Assembly: GCA_049999765.1 (NCBI GenBank) | Contig: JBNGIQ010002228.1 | Location: 1 to 23,503, forward strand | From: Phaeoceros laevis | Taxonomy: Eukaryota > Anthocerotophyta > Anthocerotopsida > Notothyladales | Direction: 5' to 3' | DNA: 23,503 nt | Part shown: positions 20,249-23,503 of the stretch, in pieces | How the letters are laid out: each line of letters starts with the position of its first letter | Position numbering within the stretch: position 1 is the first letter of the stretch | Program-made: the position numbers and the translations under genes | Notes under the pieces: model-generated | The model's input: the letters and a program-made list of their open reading frames with translations, nothing else | The model's database searches: none | What the model was told of the DNA's origin: nothing

Positions 20249-21111
20249 GAAAGCCTCTTCTCAGGTATCCGCCGCAAATGCGCCCTCACATCCAATCACC
20301 GCAATTTACCTCGCAAATAGACCTGCGCACACAAAAAGATTGAGCTTCTGCCGCAAGAAAATGCCAAACCCTGTTCCCTCCCGAATTGATGCAGAACCAC
20401 CAGCTCGCAGCTGGAAAAGAGCAGCAGCGCTGAATGCCAACTTCACACTCACCAGCAAAGTCCTCCTCCGCCTCCTCGATGCATCGCTTAACCCCCAGTC
20501 CGACCTCAGTTTCGCAGCTCAATCCAATTCCAAACTCTCAAAATGCGGCACCAATCCTGTTTCTTGGCTATTCCCGCTGCTCCTGGCCGCAACACCTCTC
20601 CGCCACCTCCATTCAACAGCAGAAGAGCAGGTTTTTGCATCTCCTCAGATCTCAAGCCCGCCGAGGGATCGCATTGCAGGAAGGCAGAGGAAAGTGCGGT
20701 AATTCCCCGCGGGAGCGGCTCAGGGCAGGATGCAGCCAACGTGCAGATGCAGGGAAATGCGGAGACGACTCGGTGGTCCTGGAGGAAATTCGAACTGTGG
20801 GAGGGAGGGAAGCAGCCGAGCCGCAAGAAGACGAGCGTGAGTAGGGGAGCGGCATGCGCACCTCAGCAGCACGCACACACAGACAACAAGAGGAGATAGA
20901 CAGACGGCTAAAGTGTGGCCTCAACTGGTGGAAGCAAGTGGAGGCAGGCGTGGCGGAGAAAGGGACCTCTGCTGCCCGCCACGCGCTGCCCGCGCCAGAG
21001 TCCGTTGAAGGAGAGAACCAAACGGAACAGTAACCCAAACGGCGTTCTCTCCTCCATATGGGCCTTTGCTTCGTGCTTAATATAAAACATTATTTTCGAA
21101 ACAGCCTCGAG
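20249..21111 (-). other. Predicted leader region of the DUF3527 gene
   Basis: Between the TATA box near 21115 and the start codon at 20248 lie about 0.85 kb with the predicted intron and purine/pyrimidine-biased stretches (CCTCCTCCGCCTCCTC-type on the plus strand). Several upstream ATGs occur on the minus strand. One at 20484 would, after splicing, encode about 21 residues starting MHRGGGGGLCW and stop at the TGA just after 20291. Confidence 0.45.
20323..20452 (-). other. Predicted 5' UTR intron of the DUF3527 gene
   Basis: On the minus strand there is a strong donor CTG|GTGAGT (intron from 20452) and a strong acceptor TTTTTGTGTGCGCAG (intron ends at 20323), 130 bases apart, like other introns in the window. 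The acceptor is about 75 bases upstream of the start codon. There is no transcript evidence. Confidence 0.55.
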
Positions 21112-21118
21112 TTTTATA
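21112..21118 (-). promoter_or_regulatory. TATA box of the DUF3527 gene
   Basis: The minus strand reads GATATAAAAC, a strong TATA match. It is about 865 bases upstream of the start codon, which implies a long leader. The plus strand carries a facing TATAAAAC at 21081-21088. Confidence 0.45.
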
Positions 21119-21119
21119 T

Positions 21120-23200
21120 CTGGGAGCGACGATGGCGAAAAAGACGCCTTTTCCACCAATCCCCGAAATCCCTACGAATTATGAGCACTGCGACACTGCC
21201 ATAAATGGCGGCCGATACAGTACTGCCTGCCCTACATATATGACCGCGTCATAAATGGCCCACCCGGCCCGGTCGGACCGCAGCTAAGGTTAAATAAAGT
21301 AGACTAGCGCCTAGTAGCCTACAGTGCAGCCCGACGGGAGACCTACAATTTTAGGTTATTTTAAATGCCCTAGTGGCGGCAACCCCTGATCTGTATCCGT
21401 CAGTAAAGTCGCCGTTGACGGGCTCCTGTCGGACGGCACACTTCCCGTTTACGTGTCATGTAGCGCAGTACATACACACTGAAAAGGGTCCTGGCATGCA
21501 ACGTTGCAACCTGCACGGACCTGCAACCGGCTCGACCGCCTGACAGGCCCGGAGGCGGTTAAGCAGGTCATTTAACAGGCACACGCGTGAGTGCGCCGGT
21601 AATTACCTGCCATTAACGAGAGGGGCGTGAAGAGCCCGGATACCTATCTTCGCGATTGCGACGGATTCGATTTGCATAATTGAGGGTACCTAGTGATGAT
21701 TGGTGGTGTGAAACTGGATGGCAAAGATCCCGCCACGCTCGCAAATCGCGCGACGTGGCGGGATAGCGATCGTAGTCATGGCTGGGCATAATCATACAAA
21801 GTGTATGACCGCGTCTGTCCAACCAAATGCGGCCGGTGGAAAAGAAGCGGGGAACCTGGCCGGGAGTAGCCTGCTGGCTGGGGCGATGAGCGGTTATGTC
21901 AGAGGTGCCGAGTTCGAAGACGGCAGAAGCTATTTCCGGCCCGGCACTGACACAAGCTGCGACATATAGGTACCCACGGGAATAGGCAGCCGCTGGCAGA
22001 GTCGAGCCCGCCGACACCGAGAAGAGTCTGGGGAGGCGCAGAGCGCCGCATACTGTCGAGGAGGTGACCGGCTGCCTCAGGTGGCGGGAACGGAACGGGA
22101 TCTGACCTCAGGTCAAATGCTATAATAGAGCGGGCCTGGCAGCAGAGCAGAGTATGGGGCCCACGAGGCGGACAGGCTTTATTACGCGTCCCGCGATAGC
22201 GCCTGACACTCATTGTGGCGCCTAGCGGGGCGTATTAAATTTCAAAGCCCAGCGCCGTGGCTTCCTGGCAGCCTCCCGGCCCTGCCCGTTGGGGTTGACC
22301 TAACCCGAAATGGGGGTTACCCAACCTGGATCCTGGATTTGCGCGTCGCGACGGAACGTTGGGAAGGCCTCGTGCCTCGTGGTGCCCGCGCCGGATGGAC
22401 GGACGGGACTGCACAGGTGCAGTTGACAGAAGGAACAGGACCGCATAGTGCAGTTGACAGTTGACAGACGGAACGGGACGAACTGTCTGACGAAACGCTA
22501 CAGCCTCTGACGGATCCGTGATGCCCGGGGAGCAGAGCCCGCTGATGATAAATAATAAGCAAGAGCGTTCCGGGACTCGGCCCAAGCTCTTGTGGGGTAG
22601 TCTGCTAGACTAGTACCGTTTATTTCACGTCAGTGGGGCTATGCAGTGGGCTCGGGTTCGGCGATTGGATTATCTTTCCTTATTAGGGAGATGCCCTTTT
22701 CTTGGAACGGGATCGGCTCCTGCCTCCTGGATGCTCGTCTCCTCGACGGGGCCGTGGTGGTGTGCACGCTTGGCCCTTCGGTTTAGAAGCTACACCTCGC
22801 TTTACATTGAAACTTCCGTTCATCGAGCTACTCTAAAGGTGAAAAAAGTGTGAGCGGAGGAGAGGGCCTCCAAATTCTAGCTATGGTTTTGGTCAACCAA
22901 CCGTAACGCCAGGGGGTGAGGCAAACCTCTAACCCTGTCATGCCAATGTGATGGGTGTGGGCAGCCATGACATGATGGCTGGATGAGCATGCCTCGGGCT
23001 CACTCACACACGTCAATCTGATTAATAGGAATTAGTACTGTTAGTAAAATAACCCTTTTTGGTGTTTTGCCAAGTCATTGGAATCGAACACCATGTCGGT
23101 AGCACTCGAGAGTGAACGAGGAGCCCCCGGCCGGGGACCCAATTCCACACATAGGGATCGAGGGGCTTTACATTTTACACCTTTACACTTTACATGTAAA
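21120..23200. other. Gene-poor stretch, GC- and CpG-rich to about 22.6 kb
   Basis: About 2 kb with no recognisable gene. From about 21150 to 22600 it is clearly GC-rich (about 58 percent in a 60-base sample at 22201) with frequent CpG. Small repeats are present (CATAAATGGC near 21200 and 21250; GTGCAGTTGACAG at 22417 and 22448). From 22600 to 23200 composition returns to that of the rest of the window. The open frames here are short and lack family similarity. Confidence 0.5.
22417..22460 (+). repeat. Short direct repeat GTGCAGTTGACAG
   Basis: Exact copies at 22417-22429 and 22448-22460, with partly similar sequence following each (GAAGGAACAGGAC and GACGGAACGGGAC). Confidence 0.6.
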
Positions 23201-23503
23201 CTAGGGTGGGGTGGCATAGATTGCTTTGAGATAGTGGACACGCTTTGAGGTGACCACTACTATGCCACCTTCAAGTAGACCGTTTCCCAGAACCTGTGCA
23301 AGCAGCTGCCTGCCCTGTCGAGCACTTGCGCAGATCATCAAGATGCACGCATACTTACGGCAGTTGCATGGTTGTCCTAGACAACCAGGCTGAATGCCAC
23401 TCTCCAACACATCAATGTGAACCTGCTTGCCTGATTCCATTCTTCCATTCTTGCATAGGCCTGCAGTGACAAAGATGTGACCATCCGGCTCATCACCCCG
23501 CAT
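23201..23503 (-). pseudogene. Degenerate pentatricopeptide-repeat (PPR) fragment, cut by window edge
   Basis: The minus-strand frame entering from the right edge contains EPDGHIFVTA, then GRMESGKQVHIDVLESGIQP, and further on QVLGNGLLEGGIVVVT. These match, in order, the PPR pattern PD-x-xxFVxxLKACG, GKxIHxxVLexGx and A-x-QVFDxLxERDVVxWT of plant PLS-type PPR proteins. Conserved positions between the blocks are lost (no MYxKCG block) and the frame ends in a TAG at 23201-23203. It is therefore probably a decayed copy or the ragged end of a gene lying mainly to the right. Intact PPR proteins bind organelle RNA; no function is claimed here. Confidence 0.5.

Noticed and set aside
20506-21038. Long minus-strand frames in the DUF3527 leader (about 106 and 128 codons)
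   Set aside because: They begin only with TTG codons and are interrupted by no splice evidence or family match, so they are not supported as genes or upstream frames.
23071-23093. tRNA-like T-arm on the minus strand (TGTTCGATTCC)
   Set aside because: The flanking bases do not form the T stem, and no anticodon or acceptor stem could be found at the right distance.

Overview
This is a stretch of nuclear genome from a land plant, most likely a seed-free one such as a bryophyte or lycophyte; the exact group is not resolved. The evidence is spliced genes with short GT-AG introns (79 to 198 bases where counted in the amidohydrolase and reductase genes), plant-specific families (extensin-like proline-rich wall proteins, a pollen Ole e 1 family protein, a DUF3527 protein, a tropinone-reductase-like SDR), a plant-type acetylornithine deacetylase, and a PPR-like relic.

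Layout. From 1 to 5397 there are three co-oriented minus-strand genes for secreted wall proteins: an extensin-like gene cut by the left edge (1-225), a complete 287-residue extensin-like paralogue with long K/E/P repeats (2282-3145), and a two-exon Ole e 1 family gene with a proline/lysine-rich N-terminus (4653-5397). From 5947 to 7138 there is a five-exon minus-strand SDR of the tropinone-reductase-like group. It is divergent from a plus-strand, roughly 13-exon MFSD12-like major facilitator gene (8288-11475). Next comes a ten-exon plus-strand acetylornithine deacetylase gene (12542-14911), which includes an 18-nt microexon. It converges on a large minus-strand DUF3527 gene (15911-20248) with a predicted 5' UTR intron and a TATA box near 21115. 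From about 21.1 to 23.2 kb no gene was found; the part to about 22.6 kb is GC- and CpG-rich. At the right edge is a degenerate PPR-like fragment on the minus strand.

How the parts relate. The two extensin-like genes are paralogues. They share TATA-box context, an octamer at nearly the same distance upstream of the TATA box, and a 13-bp word holding a perfect 10-bp palindrome about 0.4 kb upstream of each start codon, so common regulation is likely. The remaining genes look like unrelated neighbours (secondary metabolism, membrane transport, arginine/ornithine metabolism, and a plant protein of unknown role). I found no rRNA or tRNA gene, CRISPR array or intact transposable element, and no clearly new multi-gene system. 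The best leads are the shared promoter palindrome, the K/E-rich extensin repeats with their near-perfect 96-bp duplication, a C-x2-C-x2-C-x2-C cluster in the DUF3527 protein, and the microexon.
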